Shown here piece after piece: positions 54,982-62,941 of a stretch of DNA of 64,000 bases. Below the pieces are notes generated by a model. It was not told where the DNA came from, searched no databases, and was given only the letters and a program-made list of their open reading frames with translations. The stretch is from Scandinavium sp036409475 (GTDB lineage: Bacteria > Pseudomonadota > Gammaproteobacteria > Enterobacterales > Enterobacteriaceae). The DNA lies in the NCBI RefSeq assembly GCF_036409475.1, contig NZ_JAYRCK010000011.1:1-64000 (forward strand), in the 5' to 3' direction. The first letter of the stretch is position 1, and each line of letters starts with the position of its first letter. The position numbers were made by a program, and so were the translations under genes.

Positions 54982-55009
54982 AGGCGGCCCGATCGGGGTC
55001 GCCTTTTGT
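54982..55009 (+). terminator. Hairpin/terminator between adhesin and lipoprotein genes
   Basis: AGGCGGCCC-GATC-GGGGTCGCCT followed by TTTGTT lies 15 bp past the adhesin stop. Readthrough could still feed the lipoprotein gene 18 bp on. Confidence 0.7.
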
Positions 55010-55027
55010 TAACCCGGAGTTTAAAGA

Positions 55028-55507
55028 ATGACGATCAAATTAGTGTTCGCCGCTGCCGCCGCACCACTCCTGTTATCTCTGCTCAGCGCCTGCTCGTTGA
55101 GCCACCCTGATAACGAGGGGAAAGCGGCAAAGCCTGTCTTCCCTGCTCCGCAGAACGCCTCATTTAAAGGCGGAAGTTATGTCGATATTGTGGCCCTGGA
55201 GAAGATCTCAGCAGGAATGAATAAAGCACAAATTCAACAGCTTATTGGACACCCACACTTCTCAGAAGGGATGGTTAACGTTCGTGAGTGGGATTATTTG
55301 TTTAATTTTCCACGCACGGACCAGCAGCCGCTTCAGTGCCAGTACAAAGTCCTGTTTGATAAAAAAATGGTGGCCCGGTCGTTTTATTTCAAACCTGAGA
55401 ATTGCCTGCAACAGCTGCCACCCCCCGTGACCATCGACTCATGCCGGGTAAACAGCGAAAAAGAGTGTCTCAGATTGCTGCAAATCGATCGGGCATTTAT
55501 CAAATGA
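55028..55507 (+). CDS. BamE-like (SmpA/OmlA domain) lipoprotein, adhesin accessory
   Basis: The 159-residue protein has a lipoprotein signal peptide with lipobox LLSAC. The mature part shows the SmpA/OmlA pattern (ISAGMNKAQIQQLIGHPHF, then WDYLFNF) as in BamE. It lies right behind the adhesin. In Acinetobacter the TpgA protein, with a similar BamE-like domain, is encoded beside a trimeric autotransporter and supports it, so this may aid adhesin biogenesis or anchoring; it lacks the OmpA-like part of TpgA. Four Cys residues follow the lipobox Cys in the C-terminal half. Confidence 0.72.
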   Translation: MTIKLVFAAAAAPLLLSLLSACSLSHPDNEGKAAKPVFPAPQNASFKGGSYVDIVALEKISAGMNKAQIQQLIGHPHFSEGMVNVREWDYLFNFPRTDQQPLQCQYKVLFDKKMVARSFYFKPENCLQQLPPPVTIDSCRVNSEKECLRLLQIDRAFIK

Positions 55508-55530
55508 TCATGCAAATGGAATAAAAGAAT

Positions 55531-56460
55531 ATGCGAAATTATCTGCCTCTCAGAAACGTTGCCCTGCTCCTGCTTTTTTTAGCGCTTCTTTTCAGCCTTG
55601 ATAAGATATTTGCTAATCCTAAAGCCTCTGCGTCCATGAGTCCGAAACCGACCGAAGCCAAACCGTCCCTTCGCAGTTATGCAGTGGAGATGCCAGCGCT
55701 TCCCTTTATCCAAAATACCATCGCGGCGATGACACCGGTATTTCCCAATGATCCTGATAACAAAATGATTAAAGGGATCTGCGCCTTAGCACAGGGACAA
55801 TTATCCCAGTCACAGGCCAACGATTGGCTAAAAGGATTGTCGATTGATTCCAGCAAAATTCCGGCCAAGGGCAGCAATTTATCCTTATTGGTCAATGGCG
55901 ATAAGAAATTACAAGCCGCAGCCTGCGCCGCTTATGTATCATCTTCAGTGTTCTCTTTAGTAACATTATCAGATTTTGCCATCGCTATTGCGCCACCGGC
56001 CAGGGAGAAAAAAAGCAAAAATGCTCCGGCAGCAACACCCTCCTCACCAAAATGGAAGATGGACGATGCCCGGCTACAGCAGTACCTGAAAACCAAACTG
56101 AGCGCCGCCAAAGCAAATGCCGATTTCTACGTATTCATCGCCATCGAACTGGCAAAAAAACACGGTCTCACGCCTGAAGAGTACGGTTACCAGATCCAAC
56201 AACTGTTTACCACTTTTGCGCCCTATTATCTGCGACACTTTAATGAACTCTATAATGGAAGTCCGCAGCAATACAAAGTGGTTAACCTGACGGAAGATGA
56301 ATTAGATTTTATCAGTAGTGATGGTTATCACTTTATTCGCAATGATGATGGGGTGATCTTCAAATACAATAATATTATGTGGTATGGCGGCGGCTATCTC
56401 ATCGGGAAATATTATACAATGAATGCCCGTTACTCTGGCCCTGAGCTTGCAACGTACTAA
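55531..56460 (+). CDS. Unrecognised membrane-anchored or secreted protein of the adhesin locus
   Basis: The 309-residue protein has one hydrophobic segment at about 9-25 (VALLLLFLALLFSL), a membrane anchor or uncleaved signal, then a Pro/Lys/Ser-rich linker and a soluble domain, presumably periplasmic. A second Pro/Ala/Lys-rich linker near 155-175 splits the soluble part in two. I recognise no family. It follows the lipoprotein by 23 bp and is closed by a terminator, so it belongs to the adhesin unit. Confidence 0.65.
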   Translation: MRNYLPLRNVALLLLFLALLFSLDKIFANPKASASMSPKPTEAKPSLRSYAVEMPALPFIQNTIAAMTPVFPNDPDNKMIKGICALAQGQLSQSQANDWLKGLSIDSSKIPAKGSNLSLLVNGDKKLQAAACAAYVSSSVFSLVTLSDFAIAIAPPAREKKSKNAPAATPSSPKWKMDDARLQQYLKTKLSAAKANADFYVFIAIELAKKHGLTPEEYGYQIQQLFTTFAPYYLRHFNELYNGSPQQYKVVNLTEDELDFISSDGYHFIRNDDGVIFKYNNIMWYGGGYLIGKYYTMNARYSGPELATY

Positions 56461-56487
56461 AGAAATACATAAAAAGAAAGGCAGTGG

Positions 56488-56520
56488 CATGAGCAGGCAT
56501 ACTGATTTGCCTGCTCATTT
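56488..56520. terminator. Convergent terminator behind the adhesin locus
   Basis: ATGAGCAGGCA / TGCCTGCTCAT around a 10-base loop, followed by T-rich sequence, lies between the last adhesin-locus gene and the convergent regulator. Confidence 0.8.
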
Positions 56521-56539
56521 CAATTGATAAACAGGAATT

Positions 56540-57220
56540 TTATTTGCCTCGTACTTCTTTCAATGCGTTATACACCGTGACTCTGGAAACGTTGAGGATC
56601 CTCGCTGTTTCATTGATAGCTCCCCAGGCATTTAATCCCCCCAGATGGTAAAGATGCACAATCAGATCGTTTCTCTCTTTACCTTTCATTTCTCGGGGTT
56701 TTTTACACTTCTTCATGCAATATTCATCAATTCGATGTTGTAAACAATAAGACAAATTTGCAGATTCCCTCTCTTCTGATGAGCTATCACAGTGAACATC
56801 ACCGAACGTAAACTGCGTGAGTTTTTGCAGCAGCACATTCACTTCATTGAGAACCGTCATATCAAATGTGCAGATGAGGTGCGCCACCACTTCCGAACGA
56901 CTGTTTCTGATTGCAATATCCATGCATTTATACAACGGTGCACCGTTCCCGGTGGTAATGGAAGGACTGACAACAATATCGGTATACAGGCTCACCTGAT
57001 TCTCGGGAGCGGGCATCTCCGCCAGGCGTTTGCCTGGCATATTATCTCCTTTTGGATTTTCTATTGCGATAATCACTCTGTCATCCGTGCCGTCAGTGAT
57101 CATGATCTCGCAAAACTTTCCCAATATTGCACAAAATCCTTTTGCTATCTTCATTACTTCCTGCTGAATCAAAGCATTTTCCGTTCTGCTTAACTCCCAT
57201 ACATTGAGATTTTCAATCAT
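56540..57220 (-). CDS. YheO-like transcriptional regulator (PAS-like plus HTH)
   Basis: The 226-residue protein has an N-terminal YheO/PAS_6-type sensing domain (about 15-125) and a C-terminal helix-turn-helix ending AINETARILNVSRVTVYNAL. Between them is a Cys-bearing linker (YCMKKCKKP) that might bind metal. It converges on the adhesin locus and is a plausible controller of it. Compared with E. coli YheO, the central part is diverged and AT-rich. Confidence 0.72.
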   Translation of the reverse strand: MIENLNVWELSRTENALIQQEVMKIAKGFCAILGKFCEIMITDGTDDRVIIAIENPKGDNMPGKRLAEMPAPENQVSLYTDIVVSPSITTGNGAPLYKCMDIAIRNSRSEVVAHLICTFDMTVLNEVNVLLQKLTQFTFGDVHCDSSSEERESANLSYCLQHRIDEYCMKKCKKPREMKGKERNDLIVHLYHLGGLNAWGAINETARILNVSRVTVYNALKEVRGK

Positions 57221-57965
57221 TTTAATATCCCCTTAATGATTCTCTTTTAACTCTGGTTACGTCGGCCTTCACATCAGAGAGAAGTAACCCCGAGTATTTC
57301 CTGCCACCGAAACAAAGTGCCACATTCAAATTGGCACAACCAATATATAAACTCAGTGAATGATTCCCATGTAATAATTCAGACGGAAAATGAAAATACT
57401 TAAAGAGTGATTAATAGTTCAAAAATGTCATTATCTTTAAAATTTGTCAAATGAGGAGCCTTTCATCTTGATTTATGACAACACGCAAAAACATAATCCA
57501 TTGATAATAAATACTTTTATAATACCATGCATGTCGAAGCGAAGTAAATTTCAGCACAGGGGAAAAGACCTGGTGATTTACTATGTTAATTTTTTATAAC
57601 CAGTCAAAAAAAACGGCCAGGGAAAATAAAATATGTAAAATATTTACCTCCTAATGGAAAGTACTCTGAACCAATGGTTAATTCTGAATGAAGATCAATG
57701 AGTCAAGGTGCACGCGCCAGTATTCACGTCGCTGCATTTGACAAATATTTTATGTTTTTTACATTTTTAACAATATAAGAAATATTTATGATGTGTTGTG
57801 AATAACTGATAGACCCAATGGCTTAAACACTTATGTTTAACATTGCTATCAGGGAGATGGCTTACAAACTAAACAATCTTTTCATGACTTTAGGACAAAT
57901 CTTACCCCCTTCTTTCTTACTGTGGCGTTGTGACTGACAGCAAACAGAAGAGTGTAGAAAAACCA
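57221..57965. other. Long AT-rich intergenic region without a gene
   Basis: About 745 bp between the YheO-like regulator and the ghxP terminator. All frames are broken; no tRNA, repeat or IS end is visible. It probably carries the promoter of the regulator near 57225-57420 and marks the right border of the adhesin island. Confidence 0.5.
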
Positions 57966-57977
57966 AATTTCGCACAC

Positions 57978-58013
57978 AAAAAAGGTGGGCCGCATAGCGC
58001 TAACCCACCTTGA
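57978..58013 (-). terminator. Rho-independent terminator of ghxP
   Basis: On the minus strand AAGGTGGG..CCCACCTT with an inner AGCGCT loop stem is followed by a run of T. Confidence 0.85.
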
Positions 58014-58027
58014 TCCGTCTTTGGGTC

Positions 58028-59377
58028 TTAAATCGCCCAGCCGCCTGCGTAGAACGCGACCAGCGCCAGGGCAATGATCACGGTGCCGATATTCAGCTTA
58101 CGCCATTCACCTGACACGATGCGGCCAATCACCAGGGTCGCAAAACCAATCATGATGCCGGTCACGATGTTACAGGTCAGGACGATGAAGACGGCAGTGA
58201 TCAGGCCGGCCATCGCATCAACGAAGTCGTTGAAGTCGATTTTTGCCACGTTGCTCAGCATCAGCAGACCCACGTACATCAGCGCCGGAGCGGTAGCGTA
58301 GGCTGGCACCAGATAAGAGAGTGGCGAGAGGAACAGGATCAGCAGGAACAGTACACCCACGGTAATCGCTGTCAGGCCGGTTTTACCACCCGCCGCAGTA
58401 CCAGCAGCAGATTCGATATAGACCGCTGCTGGAGCTGCGCCCACCAGACCAGAGAATATGCTGCTCAGGGAGTCGGTGGTCAGCGCTTTACCGCCGTTAA
58501 TGATCTGCCCGTCTTTATCCAGCAGGTTAGCCTGACCGGCGACCGCGCGGATGGTCCCTGTCGCATCGAAGACTGCGGTCATGACCAGCGCAAGGACGCT
58601 TGGCAGAACCACCGGATTCAGCGCGCCCATGATGTCGAGGCTACCAATCAGGGAATTCCCGTGCTCATCGCTCAGGGAAGGCATCGCAAAAATACCGGAG
58701 AAATGCACGGATGGGTCGAGAATCAGGCCAACGACGGAAACGCCAATGATGGTCAGCAGAATGCCGCCAGGGACTTTGAGTTTTTCCAGACCGATAATCA
58801 CCGCCAGACCAATCAGCGACATGATGACCGGGAAGCTGGCGAAGTGGCCCAGCGTGACGGGCAGGCCGTCCAGCGGGTTTTTGATAACCAGACCCACGCC
58901 GTTGGCGGCAATCAGCAGCAGGAACAGGCCGATACCAATACCTGTGCCGTGCGCAACGCCCTGCGGCAGATTGCGCAGGATCCAGCTACGAATGCCGGTG
59001 GCAGAAATCACGGTGAACAGGACACCCATCAGGAATACCGCGCCCAGAGCGACCGGAATGCTGATGTGCTGGCCCAGAACCAGGCTGAACGCGGTGAACG
59101 CGGTCAGTGAAATCGCACAGCCGATAGCCAGCGGCAGGTTAGCCCACAGACCCATCACCAGAGACCCGACACCCGCGACCAGACAAGTCGCCACGAAAAC
59201 GGCAGCAGGTGGGAAACCGGCTTTGCCGAGCATGCCTGGCACGACGATAACGGAGTACACCATCGCCAGAAAGGTGGTTAACCCGGCAACGATTTCCTGA
59301 CGAACCGTGCTACCACGGGCTGAAATTTTGAACCAGGCGTCGAGCGAACCGCCGGTACGCGCTGAAGGCGTAGACAT
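58028..59377 (-). CDS. ghxP: Guanine/hypoxanthine:H+ permease GhxP
   Basis: Started at 59377 (MSTPSARTGGSLDAWFKIS), the product has 449 residues, equal to E. coli GhxP (YjcD). It is an AzgA-type nucleobase transporter of the inner membrane with about 13 helices. The upstream region has PurR-like boxes, in keeping with purine control. A longer frame from 59452 is not supported. Confidence 0.95.
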   Translation of the reverse strand: MSTPSARTGGSLDAWFKISARGSTVRQEIVAGLTTFLAMVYSVIVVPGMLGKAGFPPAAVFVATCLVAGVGSLVMGLWANLPLAIGCAISLTAFTAFSLVLGQHISIPVALGAVFLMGVLFTVISATGIRSWILRNLPQGVAHGTGIGIGLFLLLIAANGVGLVIKNPLDGLPVTLGHFASFPVIMSLIGLAVIIGLEKLKVPGGILLTIIGVSVVGLILDPSVHFSGIFAMPSLSDEHGNSLIGSLDIMGALNPVVLPSVLALVMTAVFDATGTIRAVAGQANLLDKDGQIINGGKALTTDSLSSIFSGLVGAAPAAVYIESAAGTAAGGKTGLTAITVGVLFLLILFLSPLSYLVPAYATAPALMYVGLLMLSNVAKIDFNDFVDAMAGLITAVFIVLTCNIVTGIMIGFATLVIGRIVSGEWRKLNIGTVIIALALVAFYAGGWAI

Positions 59378-59490
59378 AGCAAACATCCCCTGAGAGTTTT
59401 TTATCATTCGTCCGTCTGCGTGGTGGACAATCCACTGCCAGCTAAACGTCATCTCCCTGTGCTACATCGCGACTAAGGGGAGCCGCAAAA

Positions 59491-59506
59491 AAGCAAACGT
59501 TTAACT
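59491..59506 (-). promoter_or_regulatory. PurR operator candidate upstream of ghxP
   Basis: AAGCAAACGTTTAACT has the central GCAAACGTTT of PurR boxes and lies about 115 bp before the ghxP start codon. Confidence 0.6.
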
Positions 59507-59680
59507 CCGCGCAGACAAAAACGGTGTTCAATGTGACCCGCCACTGCGTTTACGCAAAGCAAAAACAGGGCCGGCAAAAAAAGGCAAACGATTATCTGGC
59601 TTTTATACTGCCCTTTTCAACTGATGTTTATGCGATTTGGCTAAATTTCGCTTATGACGGCGAAGAAATCGCCAACGTGT

Positions 59681-59696
59681 GCGCAAACGTTATCGT
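59681..59696. promoter_or_regulatory. Second PurR-like box
   Basis: GCGCAAACGTTATCGT agrees with the PurR consensus ANGCAANCGNTTNCNT at most positions. Confidence 0.45.
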
Positions 59697-59771
59697 CTGT
59701 GCGCAATCTGGCAACAATTTTGTGGAGGAATATTTTCATTCCTGCCCGTCATCGGTTTTTATGATGGCGAA

Positions 59772-60440
59772 TTACGCGCCAGGAAAATCGAGCGGGCCAC
59801 CCTGTTGAATCGCTCTTTGCCAGGCCGGGCGCATTTCGACCCTTTTCTTCCACGCGCTGAGATTCGGCAGTGCCCCCTGCTCACCACGAGCCAGAAGTGC
59901 CATCGCCGGATAGCTCATCTGGATATCCGCCATGCTTAGCGTTTCCCCGGCAAACCAGGGATTTTGCGCAAGGTGTGACTCGATAAACGCCGCATGCGTC
60001 GCCAGTTGCTTGTTCAGATACGCTTTTTGCACGCCTTGCCCAAGGATTTTCCCTACCGTACGCAGCCCAATAGGCACCGGCGGCTTACCCAGAGACCCAA
60101 AGACCAGTTTCATTAACAGCATCGGCATCAGCGAGCCTTCGGCGTAATGAAGCCAGAAGCGATACTGAATACGTGCCTGAGGATCTGAAGGTTTTAGTTT
60201 TTGCTCAGGGTCACGCGTTTCCTGAAGGTATTCGAGGATCGCCCCCGATTCCGCCAGCACCATCCCTTCATCTTCCAGCACCGGAGACTTGCCCAGTGGA
60301 TGGACTTTTTTCAGTGCTTCCGGAGCCAGCATGGTGGGTTCGCGCTGGTAGCGCACGATTTGGTAGGGCAATTCCAGTTCCTCCAGCGCCCAAAGCACGC
60401 GCTGGGAGCGGGACAGATTGAGATGATGCACCGTCAGCAT
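59772..60440 (-). CDS. Glutathione S-transferase family protein
   Basis: From the ATG at 60440 (RBS AGGAG) the product has 222 residues: an N-terminal thioredoxin-like domain (HHLNLSRSQRVLWALEELE, KSPVLEDEGMVLAESGAI) and a C-terminal all-helical domain with FAGETLSMADIQMSY. It is a cytosolic GST that would conjugate glutathione to electrophiles. K-12 lacks it at this place; it lies beside soxR, so a link to oxidative or xenobiotic stress is plausible. Confidence 0.9.
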   Translation of the reverse strand: MLTVHHLNLSRSQRVLWALEELELPYQIVRYQREPTMLAPEALKKVHPLGKSPVLEDEGMVLAESGAILEYLQETRDPEQKLKPSDPQARIQYRFWLHYAEGSLMPMLLMKLVFGSLGKPPVPIGLRTVGKILGQGVQKAYLNKQLATHAAFIESHLAQNPWFAGETLSMADIQMSYPAMALLARGEQGALPNLSAWKKRVEMRPAWQRAIQQGGPLDFPGA

Positions 60441-60564
60441 GGCGGTCTCCTGTGAGTTGTTCAAAATAACTATAGGAACTGTGGCGTAAGGCGGGAAAAA
60501 ATTCGGCTAAAAAAACGCCCGTTTTGCTGGCAAAAGAGCGCGTCCGGCATAGACTTAAAGTGTC

Positions 60565-60708
60565 AGCACAAACCGGAACCTCCAACCCATTTGATCGACT
60601 GAGGCGTACTGATGTCGGGGGAAACCCTCCCGTGAACCAACGGGATAGAGAGAAAGACAAAGACCGGAAAAAAACTAAAGCGCCCTCGTGTGGCGCTTTA
60701 GTTTTTTC
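60565..60708 (+). ncRNA. sraL: Small RNA SraL (RyjA)
   Basis: The segment between the GST gene and soxR corresponds in place, orientation and size (about 140 nt) to SraL, which converges on soxR in E. coli and Salmonella. It ends in the hairpin AAAGCGCC-CTCGTGT-GGCGCTTT and a T-run. In Salmonella, SraL acts on tig and rho mRNAs and depends on sigma-S. The start is an estimate from the TAGACT-like -10 near 60551. Confidence 0.72.
60673..60708. terminator. Bidirectional terminator between sraL and soxR
   Basis: AAAAACTAAAGCGCC / GGCGCTTTAGTTTTTT gives a strong stem with A and T runs on either side. It ends sraL on the plus strand and soxR on the minus strand. Confidence 0.9.
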
Positions 60709-61169
60709 TATACCTTATCACCCGGGAAATGCGCGCCCGGCCCTTTCTCGCCAAGCATGTCGCCTGGGTTGCGCAGCGGACAATCTCGATGGGATAAGCA
60801 GCCGCAACCGATGCACCCATCGAGCTGATCCCGCAGCGCCACTAGCGTATTGATGCGGCTATCCAGCTCTTCACGCCATTGTGACGAGAGCTGTTTCCAG
60901 GCCTTCGGACTCAGATTGTGCCCTTCCGGCAACACACCCAAGGCATCGCTAATGGTCGAAAGTGGAATGCCAATTCGCTGGGCAATCTTAATGATCGCCA
61001 CATAACGCAGCACATCACGACGGTATCGCCGCTGATTGCCGCCATTACGCGTGCTTTCGATAAGCCCTTTGCTTTCATAGAAATGCAGCGTCGAGACGGC
61101 AACGCCGCTACGTTTTGCCACTTCACCGGGTGTGAGCAGCGTTTTAATGCGGGGAGATTTCTTTTCCAT
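60708..61169 (-). CDS. soxR: Redox-sensing MerR-family activator SoxR
   Basis: The 153-residue protein (E. coli 154) has the MerR DNA-binding domain (SGVAVSTLHFYESKGLIEST) and a C-terminal [2Fe-2S] cluster site CIGCGCLSHRDC. Oxidation of the cluster by redox-cycling agents switches on soxS from the shared divergent promoter. Confidence 0.97.
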   Translation of the reverse strand: MEKKSPRIKTLLTPGEVAKRSGVAVSTLHFYESKGLIESTRNGGNQRRYRRDVLRYVAIIKIAQRIGIPLSTISDALGVLPEGHNLSPKAWKQLSSQWREELDSRINTLVALRDQLDGCIGCGCLSHRDCPLRNPGDMLGEKGPGAHFPGDKV

Positions 61170-61177
61170 AAAGCGCT

Positions 61178-61207
61178 TTACCTCAAGTTAACTTGAGGAA
61201 TTATACT
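61178..61207 (+). promoter_or_regulatory. soxS promoter with SoxR operator
   Basis: The dyad CCTCAAGTTAACTTGAGG (61181-61198) lies within the long spacer between the -35 TTTACC and the -10 TATACT, the arrangement of the E. coli soxS promoter that MerR-type activators untwist. Confidence 0.92.
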
Positions 61208-61255
61208 CGCCCGCAGACAAAACGACGAACCGAGAAGGTGAAAAAGAGGCCGCTT

Positions 61256-61585
61256 ATGTCCCATCAGCAAATTGTTCAGACTTTAATTGAATGGATTGAT
61301 GACCATATCGATCAACCCTTAAACATCGACGTTGTCGCGAAAAAATCAGGTTATTCAAAATGGTATCTGCAGCGGATGTTCCGCCAGGTCACGCATCAGA
61401 CACTGGGTGATTACATTCGCCAGCGTCGGCTATCGATGGCGGCGGAGGAACTCAGAACCACACAGCGCCCGATTTTTGATATCGCGATGGATTTAGGCTA
61501 CGTCTCACAACAGACGTTTTCACGGGTGTTTCGCCGCGAGTTCGACAGGACGCCGAGCGATTACCGCCATCAGATCTCAGCCTGA
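61256..61585 (+). CDS. soxS: AraC-family superoxide response activator SoxS
   Basis: From the ATG at 61256 the product has 109 residues (E. coli 107): two AraC helix-turn-helix motifs (VVAKKSGYSKWYLQRMF and IAMDLGYVSQQTFSRVF) and no effector domain. It activates the superoxide regulon. It overlaps the end of the pdeC remnant on the other strand by 16 bp. Confidence 0.96.
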   Translation: MSHQQIVQTLIEWIDDHIDQPLNIDVVAKKSGYSKWYLQRMFRQVTHQTLGDYIRQRRLSMAAEELRTTQRPIFDIAMDLGYVSQQTFSRVFRREFDRTPSDYRHQISA

Positions 61586-61794
61586 GTGACCTTGCGCATG
61601 ACTGATTGTGTAGAGCGTTGCTGCCACTGGATAAACTCCTGCGGTGGCATCGCTTTCGCAAAGTGCCAGCCCTGACAGTACTCCACTCCGCGTTTTAACA
61701 GCCAGCTCACCTGCTCAGCCGTTTCCACCCCTTCCGCGATCGTTTTCAGTCGCAGGCTTTGCGCCATTTCGATGATGTGTTCAGCAATGTCCAT
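61570..61794 (-). pseudogene. pdeC: C-terminal remnant of EAL phosphodiesterase PdeC (YjcC)
   Basis: The 74-residue frame matches the end of an EAL domain (LRLKTIAEGVETAEQVSWLL, YCQGWHFAKAMPP). E. coli YjcC/PdeC (about 528 residues) sits in the same place and orientation. Upstream of 61794 the frame does not continue into a recognisable EAL core, so some 450 residues with the sensory CSS domain and the catalytic EAL motif are gone. It cannot be an active c-di-GMP phosphodiesterase. Confidence 0.8.
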
Positions 61795-62156
61795 ACAGAA
61801 AGGATAATGTTGCCGTTGCGCACGTAGCTTGTCGGTGAACGCAATGGCTTACTGAGGATCGGCTAAACGTTAGATCTGACCGCTATCTCACTGAAATGTC
61901 GACCAACCCAGCCCTGAGTTCGCCACGGATATATTCTTCAAATCAATGTGTCATCATGTCGTTCACGAAAAAACAGATAAAAAGATACGCATTACCCGTG
62001 GCGAACAAATCCACAAACGTGATATAGTTCACATATATAATGAAACACAAAACACTGTTTCATTATGTCGTGAATGCCTGCCGCTAGCCAAATCGTGATG
62101 CCACCGATGAGCAACACCGGGCTACCGCCGGCTTAGTCTCTCAGAGGATACGTTTC
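61795..62156. other. Region between pdeC remnant and yjcB
   Basis: About 360 bp without an intact gene. Contains a CRP-like site at 62019-62034 and an inverted repeat ATGAAAC/GTTTCAT (62040-62065) just downstream, both upstream of yjcB. Confidence 0.5.
62019..62034 (+). promoter_or_regulatory. CRP-like site upstream of yjcB
   Basis: CGTGATATAGTTCACA matches TGTGA-N6-TCACA with one mismatch, about 125 bp before yjcB. Confidence 0.6.
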
Positions 62157-62438
62157 ATGGTTTCTGTCACCACTGGCGTCGTGCTTTTGCGCTGGCCCTT
62201 AGTGAGCGCTGTGCTGATGTTTCTGGCCAGCACGTTGAATATTCAGTTCCGCAAATCAGATTACGCCGGTTTGGCAGTCATCTGCAGCCTCTTCGGCCTT
62301 GCTGCCGCCTGTTGGTTTGCGACAGGCTTATTAGGCATCACGCTCATCGACATGAGTCTCGTCTGGAACAACATTAAAGACGTGATGATGGATGTGATGA
62401 GCCAGACGCCGCCAGAATGGCCGATCGTCATGACCTGA
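62157..62438 (+). CDS. yjcB: YjcB, small inner-membrane protein
   Basis: The 93-residue protein (E. coli YjcB 93) has two to three hydrophobic helices (LVSAVLMFLASTLNI, LAVICSLFGLAAACWFA). The N-terminal segment TTGVVLLRWPL is typical. No function is known. RBS AGAGGA precedes the ATG. Confidence 0.9.
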   Translation: MVSVTTGVVLLRWPLVSAVLMFLASTLNIQFRKSDYAGLAVICSLFGLAAACWFATGLLGITLIDMSLVWNNIKDVMMDVMSQTPPEWPIVMT

Positions 62439-62720
62439 TAACATGCGGCAAGTGCTCCATCAGTAGCACTTGCCGGCGGTCGTATCCTTCATAGGTGTTA
62501 CTGCAAAATAAAACCCGAATAAATCATCATAAATATATTTACCTATTATCCATAAAAATAATTCAGAATAAATAAATTAACATCTGATTTGTCAATAATT
62601 AATATCGAACACGGTTGCTTTCACACACGCCCTCCTATATATAATACAGTTCCATTTATTACTATCCCAATTTTTGGCACTGTATTATTTTCTAAATCAG
62701 ATAAAAATAAAGGATTAACA
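62439..62720 (+). promoter_or_regulatory. yjcB-microcin gap with promoter candidate
   Basis: A stem-loop GGCAAGTGCT/AGCACTTGCC (62447-62474) follows yjcB without a T-run. TATAAT at 62640-62645 with TTGCTT at 62615-62620 (19-bp spacer) is a candidate promoter for the peptide genes. The rest is AT-rich. Confidence 0.45.
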
Positions 62721-62930
62721 ATGAGAGAACTTTCCTCTGTTGAGATAGCACAGGTAAACGGCGCAGGAATTGTCAGTGATGCCATATGGAGTGTGGTGTA
62801 TAAAGCGGTAGACTTTCCAGCACGCACACTTGGCAGCTCCATTGGCAATATTGCTGGCAAGTGTGTCGGCAGCATCGTCGCCGCCCCCTGCAATTTCGTA
62901 TCATCAATATTCGGCAAATTTACCTTTTAA
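62721..62930 (+). CDS. Microcin-like precursor peptide 1 with double-glycine-type leader
   Basis: The 69-residue peptide starts at 62721 (RBS AAAGGAT). The first 16 residues, MRELSSVEIAQVNGAG, have the form of class II microcin leaders (MREL/I, spaced hydrophobics and a Gly-Ala/Ala-Gly end) that are cut by a C39-peptidase ABC exporter. The remaining 53 residues are hydrophobic with a glycine zipper GSSIGNIAGKCVG and two Cys that could form a disulphide. It would be secreted and insert into membranes. The next gene has the same leader. No immunity or export gene is in view. Confidence 0.72.
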   Translation: MRELSSVEIAQVNGAGIVSDAIWSVVYKAVDFPARTLGSSIGNIAGKCVGSIVAAPCNFVSSIFGKFTF

Positions 62931-62941
62931 GGATAAGAGCA

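Larger units (their letters stand above)
59378..59771. other. ghxP upstream region with PurR-like sites
   Basis: About 390 bp between divergently arranged sequences, without a gene. Three GCAAACG-centred boxes fit the PurR consensus to differing degrees: 59491-59506 (AAGCAAACGTTTAACT), 59582-59597 and 59681-59696 (GCGCAAACGTTATCGT). Confidence 0.55.

Noticed and set aside
57221..57965. A possible small gene in the long AT-rich gap before ghxP
   Set aside because: All frames are broken by stops within short distances and no RBS-start pair with a credible product was found.
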